From positions 1-36,272 of the forward strand of contig URHR01000012.1 of assembly GCA_900547725.1 (NCBI GenBank): a stretch of 36,272 nucleotides of DNA, read 5' to 3'. This document shows positions 7,386 through 14,750 of the stretch, one piece after another. Under the pieces are notes generated by a model. The model was not told the origin of the DNA and searched no databases. It was given only the letters and a program-made list of their open reading frames with translations. Made by a program: the position numbers and the translations under genes. How positions within the stretch are numbered: the first letter of the stretch is position 1; each line of letters opens with the position of its first letter. Source of the stretch: an uncultured Eubacteriales bacterium. GTDB taxonomy: Bacteria; Bacillota; Clostridia; Oscillospirales; CAG-272.

Positions 7386-7403
7386 TAGTAAAGGAGAAAC
7401 ACC

Positions 7404-8834
7404 ATGATTTTATATAATTCGCTGTCAAGAACAAGAGAAGAGTTCGTGCCGAACGAGCCGGGGAAAGTGAAAATGTATACCTGCGGACCGACGGTCTACC
7501 ACTTCGCCCACATCGGAAATCTCAGAACCTATATCATGGAGGACGTGCTGGATCGCTACCTCCGGTTCTCGGGGTACGACGTCAAACGCGTGATGAATAT
7601 TACAGACGTCGGTCACCTCACCTCCGACGCGGATACAGGCGAGGATAAAATGCTCAAAGGCGCAAAGCGCGAGCATAAAACCGTCATGGAGATCGCGAAA
7701 TACTATACCGACTGCTTCTTCGAGGACTGCAAAAAGCTGAATATCCGCACCCCCGACGTCGTCCAACCCGCAACCGGATGCATCGCGGACTTCATCAAGG
7801 TCATCTCTGCCCTGCTGGAAAAAGGCTACGCCTACGAGGCGGGCGGAAACATCTATTTCGATACCTCCAAGCTCAAGCAGTACTACGTGTTCCATAACTT
7901 TGAGGAGGAGGATCTCGCCGTCGGCGTCCGCGAGGGCGTGGAGGAAGACGGCAATAAGCGCAATAAAGCGGACTTCGTCCTCTGGTTCACCAAGTCCAAG
8001 TTCGACGCACAGGAACTGAAATGGGACAGCCCGTGGGGCGTCGGCTACCCCGGGTGGCATATCGAGTGCTCCTGCATCAGCATGAAGTACCTCGGCGAAC
8101 ACCTCGATATCCACTGCGGCGGCATCGACAACGCATTCCCCCACCATACCAACGAAATCGCGCAGAGCGAAGCCTATCTGGGGCATAAGTGGTGCAACTA
8201 TTGGTTTCATGTCCTCCACCTCAATACCACTTCGGGCAAAATGAGCAAATCCAAGGGCGAATTCCTCACGCTCTCCCTGCTTGCCGAAAAGGGCTATGAC
8301 CCCATGGTCTACCGCTTCTTCTGCCTGCAGTCGCATTACCGTAAATCACTGGTCTTTTCCTATGAGAACATGGACAACGCAAAGACCGCGTATCACAAGC
8401 TGATTGCCAAAATCGCCGCGCTGAAGGACGGCGAACAGGTCGACCAAGCCGCATTCGATACCGAGCGCGCAAAATTCGTCGCGGCGCTTGATAACGACCT
8501 CAATACCTCGCTGGCAGTCACGGCGGTCTACGACGTTCTCAAAACCAAAACCAACGATGCAACCAAACTGGCACTTCTGCGGGAGTACGACAAAGTCCTG
8601 TGCCTGAATCTGTGCGAGAATGCCGAGAAGCTGCGCGAGGAAACCGCAGAGCCGGCAAAGCCCGAGATTCCCGCAGAACTGGCGGAAAAGATCGAGGGCA
8701 TGATCGAAGCGCGTAAGCAGGCAAAGGCGGCGAAGAACTACGCCGAAGCCGACCGCATCCGCGCCGAACTGTCCGCAATGGGCGTGACATTGATCGATAC
8801 CAAGGACGGCACAACCTATACGGTGGCAAACTGA
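7404..8834 (+). CDS. cysS: Cysteine--tRNA ligase
   Basis: This class I aminoacyl-tRNA synthetase charges tRNA-Cys with cysteine and ATP. At 476 residues it has the normal length. The HIGH motif appears as FAHIGNLR after CGPTVY (zinc-binding cysteine), further zinc ligands lie in GWHIECSCISM and the GIDNAFPHHTNEIAQSE segment, and the KMSKS loop is KMSKSKG. The C-terminal region with ARKQAKAAKNYAEADRIRAEL is the typical DALR/anticodon-binding end. The ATG follows GGAGAAACACC. The gene is followed after 13 bases by a gtrA-like gene and then an S41 peptidase gene, so they may be cotranscribed. Confidence 0.97.
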   Translation: MILYNSLSRTREEFVPNEPGKVKMYTCGPTVYHFAHIGNLRTYIMEDVLDRYLRFSGYDVKRVMNITDVGHLTSDADTGEDKMLKGAKREHKTVMEIAKYYTDCFFEDCKKLNIRTPDVVQPATGCIADFIKVISALLEKGYAYEAGGNIYFDTSKLKQYYVFHNFEEEDLAVGVREGVEEDGNKRNKADFVLWFTKSKFDAQELKWDSPWGVGYPGWHIECSCISMKYLGEHLDIHCGGIDNAFPHHTNEIAQSEAYLGHKWCNYWFHVLHLNTTSGKMSKSKGEFLTLSLLAEKGYDPMVYRFFCLQSHYRKSLVFSYENMDNAKTAYHKLIAKIAALKDGEQVDQAAFDTERAKFVAALDNDLNTSLAVTAVYDVLKTKTNDATKLALLREYDKVLCLNLCENAEKLREETAEPAKPEIPAELAEKIEGMIEARKQAKAAKNYAEADRIRAELSAMGVTLIDTKDGTTYTVAN

Positions 8835-8847
8835 CAAGAGGCAAAGC

Positions 8848-9291
8848 ATGAAGGAAAAGATTCGGGCGCTGTGGGAAAAATACCGCGAGCAGTTGCTGTA
8901 CCTCATCTTCGGCGGACTGACAACGGTCATCGACTGGGGCGTCTGCTTCGCGGGATACCGCATCTTCGCGGAGCAGATGGAGCAGTCCCGCGTCATCGTC
9001 CACGCGATCGATACCGTCGCATGGATTGCGGCAGTGCTGTTTGCGTTCGTTACAAACCGCGCGCTGGTGTTCGGGAGTCGGAAGAAGGGCTTCCTGCCCG
9101 TCCTCGGCGAACTCGGGACTTTCGCGGGCGGACGCGTCCTCACCCTCGCCATGCAGGAAGCCATCATGGCGGTTTTCGTGACCGCGCTCGGACTGAATGA
9201 GTACGTGTTCAAGATCGCCGCCGCAGTCGTGGTCGTGATTGCGAACTATTTTATCAGCAAACTGATCGTGTTTCGGAAAGGGAAAGGATAA
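8848..9291 (+). CDS. GtrA-family membrane protein
   Basis: The 147-residue protein has the GtrA pattern of four membrane-spanning helices: one at LLYLIFGGLTTVIDWGVCFA, one at AWIAAVLFAFVTNRALVF and two in the C-terminal half. The FVTNRALVF segment after the second helix is characteristic. GtrA-type proteins are thought to help move lipid-linked sugars across the membrane for cell-surface glycosylation. The gene starts 13 bases after cysS and ends 2 bases before the S41 peptidase gene. No glycosyltransferase is next to it, so its substrate cannot be inferred. Confidence 0.85.
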   Translation: MKEKIRALWEKYREQLLYLIFGGLTTVIDWGVCFAGYRIFAEQMEQSRVIVHAIDTVAWIAAVLFAFVTNRALVFGSRKKGFLPVLGELGTFAGGRVLTLAMQEAIMAVFVTALGLNEYVFKIAAAVVVVIANYFISKLIVFRKGKG

Positions 9292-9293
9292 AA

Positions 9294-11090
9294 ATGAAAC
9301 AGCATCGGTATCGGCTGCTATGCCTGTTGCTCGCCCTCCTGCTGACATTCCCCGTTACAGTCTCGTGTAAGAAAAAAGGCGGTTCTTCCGCACCAAACGG
9401 CAATGAAGCGCGCACAACCGCATCTCAGGCAACCATCATACCCGAGAATGACAACGACAGAACAGTCCGGACGCGCCGAATCCCCTTTCGAAATCTCTCC
9501 ACCGACTATGCGGTTGCGGACACGGAGATACAAACCTATTATGTTGACGGAAACGATGTACCGTATGTCAGTTTGTTGCAATTTATACAGGCACTGAATG
9601 GGTATTTTAATTGTGGTGATTTGCTTAAATACAAATACGATCCAAATCAAAACACCTTTTCCTTGTTTGCTTATCTTCAAAGCGGCGATTTCCATAGCAG
9701 ATTAGATGTAAAATGGGACACCGATACCATCTCGGTCAGCGATTTTAATTTTTTCTACCATGTCCTGAAAGAAAATCAAAGCACGGATTACGGAGCTTTT
9801 ACCAAGACAACCCATATCTCATCCGAACAAAAACATCCGGTTACATTCAATATAGGCGGATATTATTTTGACATTCTTTATTATGACGAAAAATGCCTCG
9901 TCCCCTTCGTGATCGTCAATCTTCTGTTTTGTTCTACTCAGCAATACAATGTGTATTATAACGGTGACGCATACTACGGATATTATGGGGAAATGTCAGT
10001 TTCCGCAAAAGCGTATCGGCAGATTTACCAATCTTCTCTGAACGGAAAACGCCAAAGTAAAGCCATGAGAATTGCGGCTGTCAACAGTTTGCTGTTTGCA
10101 ACGGATTATTTCTATGGATTAAAAGAGTACAAAGAGATTGAAAGGTTCAAAGATTACATCTCCCAAGACATATGGAATCTGGTTTGGTCTGACAACGCTG
10201 ATGATAATATTCAAGGATACCAAAACCTGATCTATCAAAAGTTGGATGAGATACATACACGGATAGATACATTCCCAATATATGCCGATTTCTGTGACGA
10301 TCCAGACCTCACAGGTCCTGAAATCGGAGAAATCCGCACAAAATTTTATGAAACCCGCAAAGAATTGTTGCAACAGCAGGCATACTCTGCAGAAAAGTTG
10401 GATTCCGTCCGGTACGATGAGGACATCGCCATCATCCCTTTGACTTCCTTTACTACCGGAAGTGATGCAGAATTATATGACAGTGAGGGAAATCTGAAAG
10501 ATACGGCATGGAAATACGATTCCTATTACTATATGCAACATTGCATGAAGCAAATCAAGAAACATTCCGGCATAAGAACGATCGTTCTTGATCTTTCCCT
10601 GAATGGCGGCGGTAATGTCGGCGCAATGAAACGAGTTCTCGGATTTCTTTCTGACAAGGTTCCCAAAATCTCCTCCTATGACAAATTGACGGGCGAATTT
10701 CTTACAACCTCGTTCAAGGTCGACACGGACGGCGACGGCTACTATGACGATGATGCTTATGATCAATATCGTTGGGTCATTCTATCATCCGGCTATACAT
10801 TCAGCGCCGCAAACACCTTTGTCAGCATTGTGAAAGAGCAAAACCTTGCAAAAGTAATCGGGCAACGGACCGGCGGCGGAATGTGCAGTGTATTGCCGTT
10901 GGTATTGGCAGACGGAACGGCAATTGCAATCAGTTCCAACAACACCTACCGATATGTAAAGACAGATAAAAATAACCACCAAACCTTTTATGCAATCGAA
11001 TCCGGATTATCACCTGATACAGAGATACCGTATTCCGAATTTTATGACAGCAAACAATTAAAAAAGTATATCACCAATATATTTCCCTAA
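9294..11090 (+). CDS. S41-family peptidase, lipoprotein
   Basis: This 598-residue protein begins with a lipoprotein signal peptide ending at C25 (TVSC), so it is probably anchored outside the membrane. The C-terminal part fits the S41 (C-terminal processing / tricorn-core) peptidase fold: IRTIVLDLSLNGGGNVGAM, then SSGYTFSAANTF with the likely nucleophile S504, then IGQRTGGG and an ADGTAIAISS strand. A PDZ domain is not obvious; the first 350 residues are unlike anything I recognise. Base use is clearly AT-richer than the neighbours: a sample line at 9661-9720 is 24/60 GC against 36/60 at 8041-8100. This suggests transfer or different constraint. Confidence 0.82.
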   Translation: MKQHRYRLLCLLLALLLTFPVTVSCKKKGGSSAPNGNEARTTASQATIIPENDNDRTVRTRRIPFRNLSTDYAVADTEIQTYYVDGNDVPYVSLLQFIQALNGYFNCGDLLKYKYDPNQNTFSLFAYLQSGDFHSRLDVKWDTDTISVSDFNFFYHVLKENQSTDYGAFTKTTHISSEQKHPVTFNIGGYYFDILYYDEKCLVPFVIVNLLFCSTQQYNVYYNGDAYYGYYGEMSVSAKAYRQIYQSSLNGKRQSKAMRIAAVNSLLFATDYFYGLKEYKEIERFKDYISQDIWNLVWSDNADDNIQGYQNLIYQKLDEIHTRIDTFPIYADFCDDPDLTGPEIGEIRTKFYETRKELLQQQAYSAEKLDSVRYDEDIAIIPLTSFTTGSDAELYDSEGNLKDTAWKYDSYYYMQHCMKQIKKHSGIRTIVLDLSLNGGGNVGAMKRVLGFLSDKVPKISSYDKLTGEFLTTSFKVDTDGDGYYDDDAYDQYRWVILSSGYTFSAANTFVSIVKEQNLAKVIGQRTGGGMCSVLPLVLADGTAIAISSNNTYRYVKTDKNNHQTFYAIESGLSPDTEIPYSEFYDSKQLKKYITNIFP

Positions 11091-11127
11091 TTTCACAAAA
11101 GTTAAATTGCATTTTTTCGAAAAAGGC

Positions 11128-11156
11128 TTGACAAACGGCGGAGAATATAGTATAAT
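11128..11156 (+). promoter_or_regulatory. tRNA-Ser promoter
   Basis: TTGACA (11128-11133), a 17-base spacer and TATAAT (11151-11156) make a consensus promoter about 48 bases before the tRNA gene. Confidence 0.85.
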
Positions 11157-11203
11157 AAGAAGGTCCGAAAGCCCATGCAAGCGGCGGCTTCGGATGAGTA
11201 TTC

Positions 11204-11295
11204 GGAGAAGTACTCAAGAGGCCGAAGAGGCGCCCCTGCTAAGGGTGTAGGCCGTGAATAACGGCGCGAGAGTTCAAATCTCTCCTTCTCCGCCA
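11204..11295 (+). tRNA. tRNA-Ser (anticodon GCU)
   Basis: The 92-base gene folds as a class II tRNA. The acceptor arm is GGAGAAG with CTTCTCC, then G and an encoded CCA. The anticodon arm CGCCC-CTGCTAA-GGGTG carries anticodon GCT (reads AGC and AGT). A long variable arm GGCCGTGAATAACGGC and the T arm GAGAGTTCAAATCTCTC follow. A consensus promoter lies upstream and a terminator hairpin follows at once. Confidence 0.97.
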
Positions 11296-11297
11296 AA

Positions 11298-11334
11298 AAG
11301 AGAACCCGACCCGTAAGGGTTGGGTTCTCTTTTT
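11298..11334 (+). terminator. Terminator after tRNA-Ser
   Basis: AAAAGAGAACCCgACCC and GGGTtGGGTTCTCTTTTT form a stem with a T-run right after the tRNA CCA end. Confidence 0.85.
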
Positions 11335-11453
11335 GGCGGGGTTGGTCTGTTTGGTATCCGGTCAGGCGGGGCACTCCGATTGACGGCGGAATTGCTTTGT
11401 TTGCACCCGCTTTTGAGGGAGAGACTCCCCTCTCCCGCCTGAGTTCTGTTCGT

Positions 11454-11474
11454 AAATCTCTCCTTCTCCGCCAA
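11454..11474 (+). repeat. Duplicated 3' end of tRNA-Ser (att-like)
   Basis: The last 21 bases of the tRNA-Ser region (11276-11296, from AAATCTCTCC to CCGCCAA) recur exactly here, 178 bases downstream in the same orientation. A tRNA 3' end repeated downstream is the usual footprint of tyrosine-recombinase integration. No integrase gene remains in the window. Confidence 0.6.
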
Positions 11475-11475
11475 G

Positions 11476-11516
11476 AAAAGCCCTCGGAATCGTAAGATTT
11501 CGGGGGCTTTTTCTCA
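11476..11516 (+). terminator. Terminator hairpin after the tRNA-Ser 3'-end copy
   Basis: AAAAGCCCtCGgAATC and GATTtCGgGGGCTTTTT form a strong stem with a GTAA loop and T-run. Its layout copies that of the terminator after the intact tRNA, although the stem sequence differs. Confidence 0.7.
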
Positions 11517-11597
11517 TTTTCTCTCCGCTTTTGGAATTTCAGGAAAAGCCATTGACCCCAACCGTGACCCCAAAAGCCTTCCACAGTTTGCGCGAGA

Positions 11598-11623
11598 GCT
11601 TTTTGACACAAAACCGGCGCCTG
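11598..11623 (+). repeat. 26-base direct repeat, left copy
   Basis: The sequence from GCTTTTTGACAC to CGGCGCCTG is identical to 32535-32560. Similarity extends further left with mismatches (GCGCGAGA here, GCGTGAGC there). The two copies stand in the same orientation on either side of the surface-protein region. Confidence 0.7.
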
Positions 11624-11652
11624 CTGCATTCCTCGAAAAGGCTTGATTATTG

Positions 11653-11705
11653 AAGATTTTAGGCTTGAAAAGCGGTGGACAACCGATGCCTTTTTATGTT
11701 ATAAT
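11653..11705 (+). promoter_or_regulatory. Promoter and shared upstream element of the phosphatase gene
   Basis: TGGACA (11676-11681), an 18-base spacer and TATAAT (11700-11705) precede the gene. Just upstream lies AAGATTTTnGGnTTGAAAAG (11653-11672), matching 14542-14561 upstream of the beta-helix operon, and then TGGA in both. This is a candidate binding site for the AraC protein encoded at 13538-14413. Confidence 0.6.
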
Positions 11706-11736
11706 AAGTGTAGCCATTGCAAAGGGAGGACGTGAC

Positions 11737-13488
11737 ATGGAAAAGCGGATTGTAATTCTTTCGGCGGCTTTGGCGGTTCTGATGCTTTGCGGTACGGCTT
11801 GCGGCGGGGCTGCAACCTCCGGCATGGAGACCGGGCAACCGACCGACACGAAGCCGGAAACCCTGCCGCCCACCGAACAGCCGACCTCCGGCGAGAATAT
11901 GGACGAATCGCCGCAGCTTCCGGTATATGAAGTTGTCGGAAACACGCTTCGGATTTATCAGGAAGGGACGGCACGTCTGGAAGCGGAAGCAGTTGACACG
12001 GCAAATTACAAAAAGTCATCCGACAATCCGACCGTGGTAGTGGAGCGTGCGGACGCATCCGGCGGGAAATTCCTTGCGGCGGCGACCGGGGACATTTCCA
12101 AAGGCGGGTACTTTGAATTTTGGATTGAGCTGGCGTTTCCCTCGGAACTCGAAATGACTGCGGCATATGCGCAGACCAACAAGTGGAAAAGCCGTGACGA
12201 GGACCTTACGCTGTCCTATTCCTTCCTGATCGATGAAAACAGAAGTATGCCGATTCTGCCGACGAAAACCGTGCTTGCGGCGCGGGACGACATCACTGCG
12301 TGGGAGCGGTTTTCGTATACGGCGGTTACCCTGCCTGCGGGGCGGCACGCTTTCCGCGTCTGTGTCGCGGCGGACACGGGAAAGGGCAATCCGAACATCG
12401 ACTATTTCGATTTTGCAATCCGAAAGTTGGACGATGCGCCGCCGATTGAGAGCATTGTTCCCGAATATGATTTCCATACGGCGTTGCAGTATCGGTATCT
12501 GACCGATCCGAACCCCGCTAACATTGTCGCTTATGCAAGCGGCGTGCAGGAATGGAGCCGACCGAGGGGAACGCTGCTGGATTTCTCCGGAGACTGTGCG
12601 GAAAGCGCGGACGGATATGTGATGCAGTATGCAGACAACGATAGATTTGACGGCGCGGTGACGGTTTACGGTCTGCGGTCGAGAAGCTATCGCCTTTACA
12701 ATCTGATGCTGGGAGAGACGGTTTGGTGGCGCGGCGGAGCAACGCTTTCCGAGGCACAGAACAACCCGATTCACCGAACCACAACAGGCACCGTGGGTCC
12801 GCGCAACCTGTATATTGACGGTGTGACGAATGTCCGCGACATCGGCGGATACGCTTCCTCGTTGGTGGAGGGTGGAAGGATCCGACAGGGGCTGTACTAT
12901 CGCGGCGCGCAGCCGGACAGCATCACGGACGCGGGGAAGGCGGAGATGGTGCGCCTCGGCATCCGGCAGGAGATCGACCTGCGGGACGAATACCAATGCA
13001 AGGGACCGTATGCAGACGGCATCCGTTATACCGCAGTCTCCATTCCGTCGGGCACCGAAAAACGGCGGTTTGAGGAATTTGCCGACGAATACAGAACGAT
13101 TTTCGGGCTGATTGCCAAGGCGGACAAGAATCCCGTCTACCTCCATTGCACGGCGGGAGCGGACAGGACCGGCATCTGTTCGTTTATTCTCCTGACGGTT
13201 TGCGGCGCCGCTTATGACGACATCGCGCGGGACTATCTGTTTACAAATTTCTCCACACATGGCTCACGAATCAACAATTACACGACCGAATTCAGGCAAT
13301 GGTGGAGCAAGCTGGACGGGTTTGAGGGCGAGACGAAAGCCGAGAAGGCAAAGGCATGGCTGATCTCCAAGGGCGTGACCGCCGAGCAGGTGGAGCGCAT
13401 TCGGGAAATCTTTGTTGAGGGATATACGGCACAGACCGACAGCTGCGAAAACAAGAACGAGAACAAGAATTGGACTAAATTCTATTGA
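11737..13488 (+). CDS. Lipoprotein with tyrosine-phosphatase-like (HCx5R) domain
   Basis: The 583-residue protein starts with a signal peptide whose likely lipidated cysteine is C22 (GTAC). A Thr/Pro-rich linker, then a beta-rich region of about 300 residues resembling a carbohydrate-binding jelly roll (weak), precede a C-terminal phosphatase domain of the Y_phosphatase3 type: NVRDIGGY, YRGAQPD, EIDLRDEYQ and the signature HCTAGADRTG with C471 and R477. It would act outside the cell on phosphorylated sugars, lipids or proteins. The frame is open farther upstream, but the ATG at 11737 follows GGGAGGA and begins the signal peptide. It converges on the AraC gene and shares a promoter element with the beta-helix operon. 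Confidence 0.85.
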   Translation: MEKRIVILSAALAVLMLCGTACGGAATSGMETGQPTDTKPETLPPTEQPTSGENMDESPQLPVYEVVGNTLRIYQEGTARLEAEAVDTANYKKSSDNPTVVVERADASGGKFLAAATGDISKGGYFEFWIELAFPSELEMTAAYAQTNKWKSRDEDLTLSYSFLIDENRSMPILPTKTVLAARDDITAWERFSYTAVTLPAGRHAFRVCVAADTGKGNPNIDYFDFAIRKLDDAPPIESIVPEYDFHTALQYRYLTDPNPANIVAYASGVQEWSRPRGTLLDFSGDCAESADGYVMQYADNDRFDGAVTVYGLRSRSYRLYNLMLGETVWWRGGATLSEAQNNPIHRTTTGTVGPRNLYIDGVTNVRDIGGYASSLVEGGRIRQGLYYRGAQPDSITDAGKAEMVRLGIRQEIDLRDEYQCKGPYADGIRYTAVSIPSGTEKRRFEEFADEYRTIFGLIAKADKNPVYLHCTAGADRTGICSFILLTVCGAAYDDIARDYLFTNFSTHGSRINNYTTEFRQWWSKLDGFEGETKAEKAKAWLISKGVTAEQVERIREIFVEGYTAQTDSCENKNENKNWTKFY

Positions 13489-13490
13489 CC

Positions 13491-13523
13491 AAAAAGCAGA
13501 GGCACAACAGCCTCTGCTTTTTC
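13491..13523. terminator. Bidirectional terminator between convergent genes
   Basis: AAAAAGCAGAGGC and GCCTCTGCTTTTT pair around an acaaca loop with A-run and T-run, serving both the phosphatase gene and the convergent AraC gene. Confidence 0.85.
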
Positions 13524-13537
13524 TGTTCCTTATTATA

Positions 13538-14413
13538 TCACGGCATATCCTCCCCCTGCGGCGGGTCAGTGTGGAGAAGATGACGCTTGCGGTATTCGGT
13601 TGGGGAAAGCCCGCCGCTGAAGCGCTGAAAAACGCAACAGAAATAGTTGGGGTCAATAAAGCCCGTTGCCTCCGCAATTTTGGTTACGGTCAGGTTTTCT
13701 TCCAACAGCAGGCGTTGGGCACATTGAATGCGGTATTGGTTCAGGTAACGGATCGGGGGAATCCCCATTTCCTTAGCAAATCTCTTGTGCATATAGGGAA
13801 CGGAGAAATGAACCAGATCAGCCAGCGCGCGCTCCGTGAGGGTATCGGTATAATGTTCGTGAATGTAGTCGCAGATGCGGAGAACGCTTTGACTGATGTG
13901 CTGTACGCCGTTGTCTGTCCCGCGCTGCCCGGCGGCGTGGAGCGCAAACAGTCGGCTGAGAACGCCGAGCATGCAGTAGCCCTCGTCCATGTTCCGATAA
14001 AAGGAGAGCGACAGCGCCTCGCGGAGCAGAGCAACCGCTTTATGGATATAGTCGCAAGAAAAAACGCCCGCATCGGTCGGCATACCCGCTTCCGAGAGGT
14101 AGGCGGGCGCGGCAGAACCCGAAAATTTGATCCAGTACTGCTCGAAAAAACCGCTGTCGGCGTCAACGGTGTAGCGCTGAACGGTTTCGGGCGTAAAAAG
14201 AAAGGCACCGGGGGCGGAAAACGGAATGCCGCAAACCACGCCGCTTCCGCTCACGATATAGTGCAGAACCCAGACGGGACGGGGCATATTGCCGGAGTCA
14301 TAGCCTGCGGGCGGGTTGCTTCTGCCGATTTCCAGAACGCGGAGCGGTGCCTGACTGACAATTTTCGGAAAAAAGATTTTGGTTGTGTTTTCCCGAATGT
14401 GGGTGATAACCAT
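13538..14413 (-). CDS. AraC-family regulator (beta-helix operon side)
   Basis: The protein has 291 residues: an N-terminal cupin-like sensor (WVLHYIVSGSGVVCG, then FLFTPETVQRYTVDAD) and a C-terminal AraC double helix-turn-helix (DLVHFSVPYMHKRFAKEMGI, then ATGFIDPNYFCCVFQRFSG and SPTEYRKRH). The ATG at 14413 follows AAAGGAGG; the longer frame upstream lacks a ribosome site. Its promoter is TTGACA, 17 bases, TATAAT on the minus strand (14494-14522), and the spacer holds GGATTGAAA. That word recurs twice in the divergent operon's promoter region and once, with one change, before the phosphatase gene, so self-control and control of both neighbours is likely. Confidence 0.92.
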   Translation of the reverse strand: MVITHIRENTTKIFFPKIVSQAPLRVLEIGRSNPPAGYDSGNMPRPVWVLHYIVSGSGVVCGIPFSAPGAFLFTPETVQRYTVDADSGFFEQYWIKFSGSAAPAYLSEAGMPTDAGVFSCDYIHKAVALLREALSLSFYRNMDEGYCMLGVLSRLFALHAAGQRGTDNGVQHISQSVLRICDYIHEHYTDTLTERALADLVHFSVPYMHKRFAKEMGIPPIRYLNQYRIQCAQRLLLEENLTVTKIAEATGFIDPNYFCCVFQRFSGGLSPTEYRKRHLLHTDPPQGEDMP

Positions 14414-14493
14414 AGCGGACCTCCTTTGACGCGGGGATCGGGGAGAGAATGTGCTTTGTAAAGCGAAGCTCATGATTTTGCAGATTCAAGGTT

Positions 14494-14522
14494 ATTATAG
14501 CATTTCAATCCTTTTTTGTCAA
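14494..14522 (-). promoter_or_regulatory. Promoter of the AraC gene with operator-like spacer
   Basis: On the minus strand TTGACA (14517-14522), a 17-base spacer and TATAAT (14494-14499). The spacer contains GGATTGAAA (plus-strand TTTCAATCC at 14503-14511). A regulator bound there would block the promoter. Confidence 0.75.
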
Positions 14523-14529
14523 GCGAAAA

Positions 14530-14594
14530 GATTGAAAATCAAAGATTTTTGGATTGAAAAGGCAATGGATAAACAAGGGCGGGTATGCTATAAT
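14530..14594 (+). promoter_or_regulatory. Promoter and operator-like words of the beta-helix operon
   Basis: TGGATA (14566-14571), a 17-base spacer ending TGC and TATAAT (14589-14594) form an extended -10 promoter with a poor -35 box, as is usual for activated promoters. GATTGAAAA (14530-14538) and GGATTGAAAA (14551-14560) lie just upstream as direct repeats 21 bases apart, about two helix turns. Confidence 0.65.
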
Positions 14595-14750
14595 AGAGCT
14601 GTAACATCGCAACTGTTTGGTCGAATTCTACAAAACCGTCACGATAAAGGTTCGTAAAATTCGTTTTTCATCCTGTTTCTGTCCGGACGGGAAGAGAATG
14701 GAAAAGCAAAGAACAAAGCCGCGATGAAAAAAAGACAAAGGAGAAATGCA

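Larger units (their letters stand above)
11517..11736. other. Gene-free stretch before the phosphatase gene
   Basis: No gene is supported. It contains a TGACCCCAAccgTGACCCCAA tandem (near 11549-11570), the 26-base direct repeat at 11598-11623 and the phosphatase promoter. The long minus-strand frame that crosses the tRNA is antisense to it and is not credible. Confidence 0.5.

Noticed and set aside
7011..7403. A T-box riboswitch before cysS
   Set aside because: The conserved AGGGTGGnACCGCG core is absent; only a hairpin repeat and a palindrome are present.
11102..11629. A 175-residue minus-strand frame
   Set aside because: It runs antisense through tRNA-Ser and both terminators and has no ribosome site; frames across tRNA-Ser genes are known false calls.
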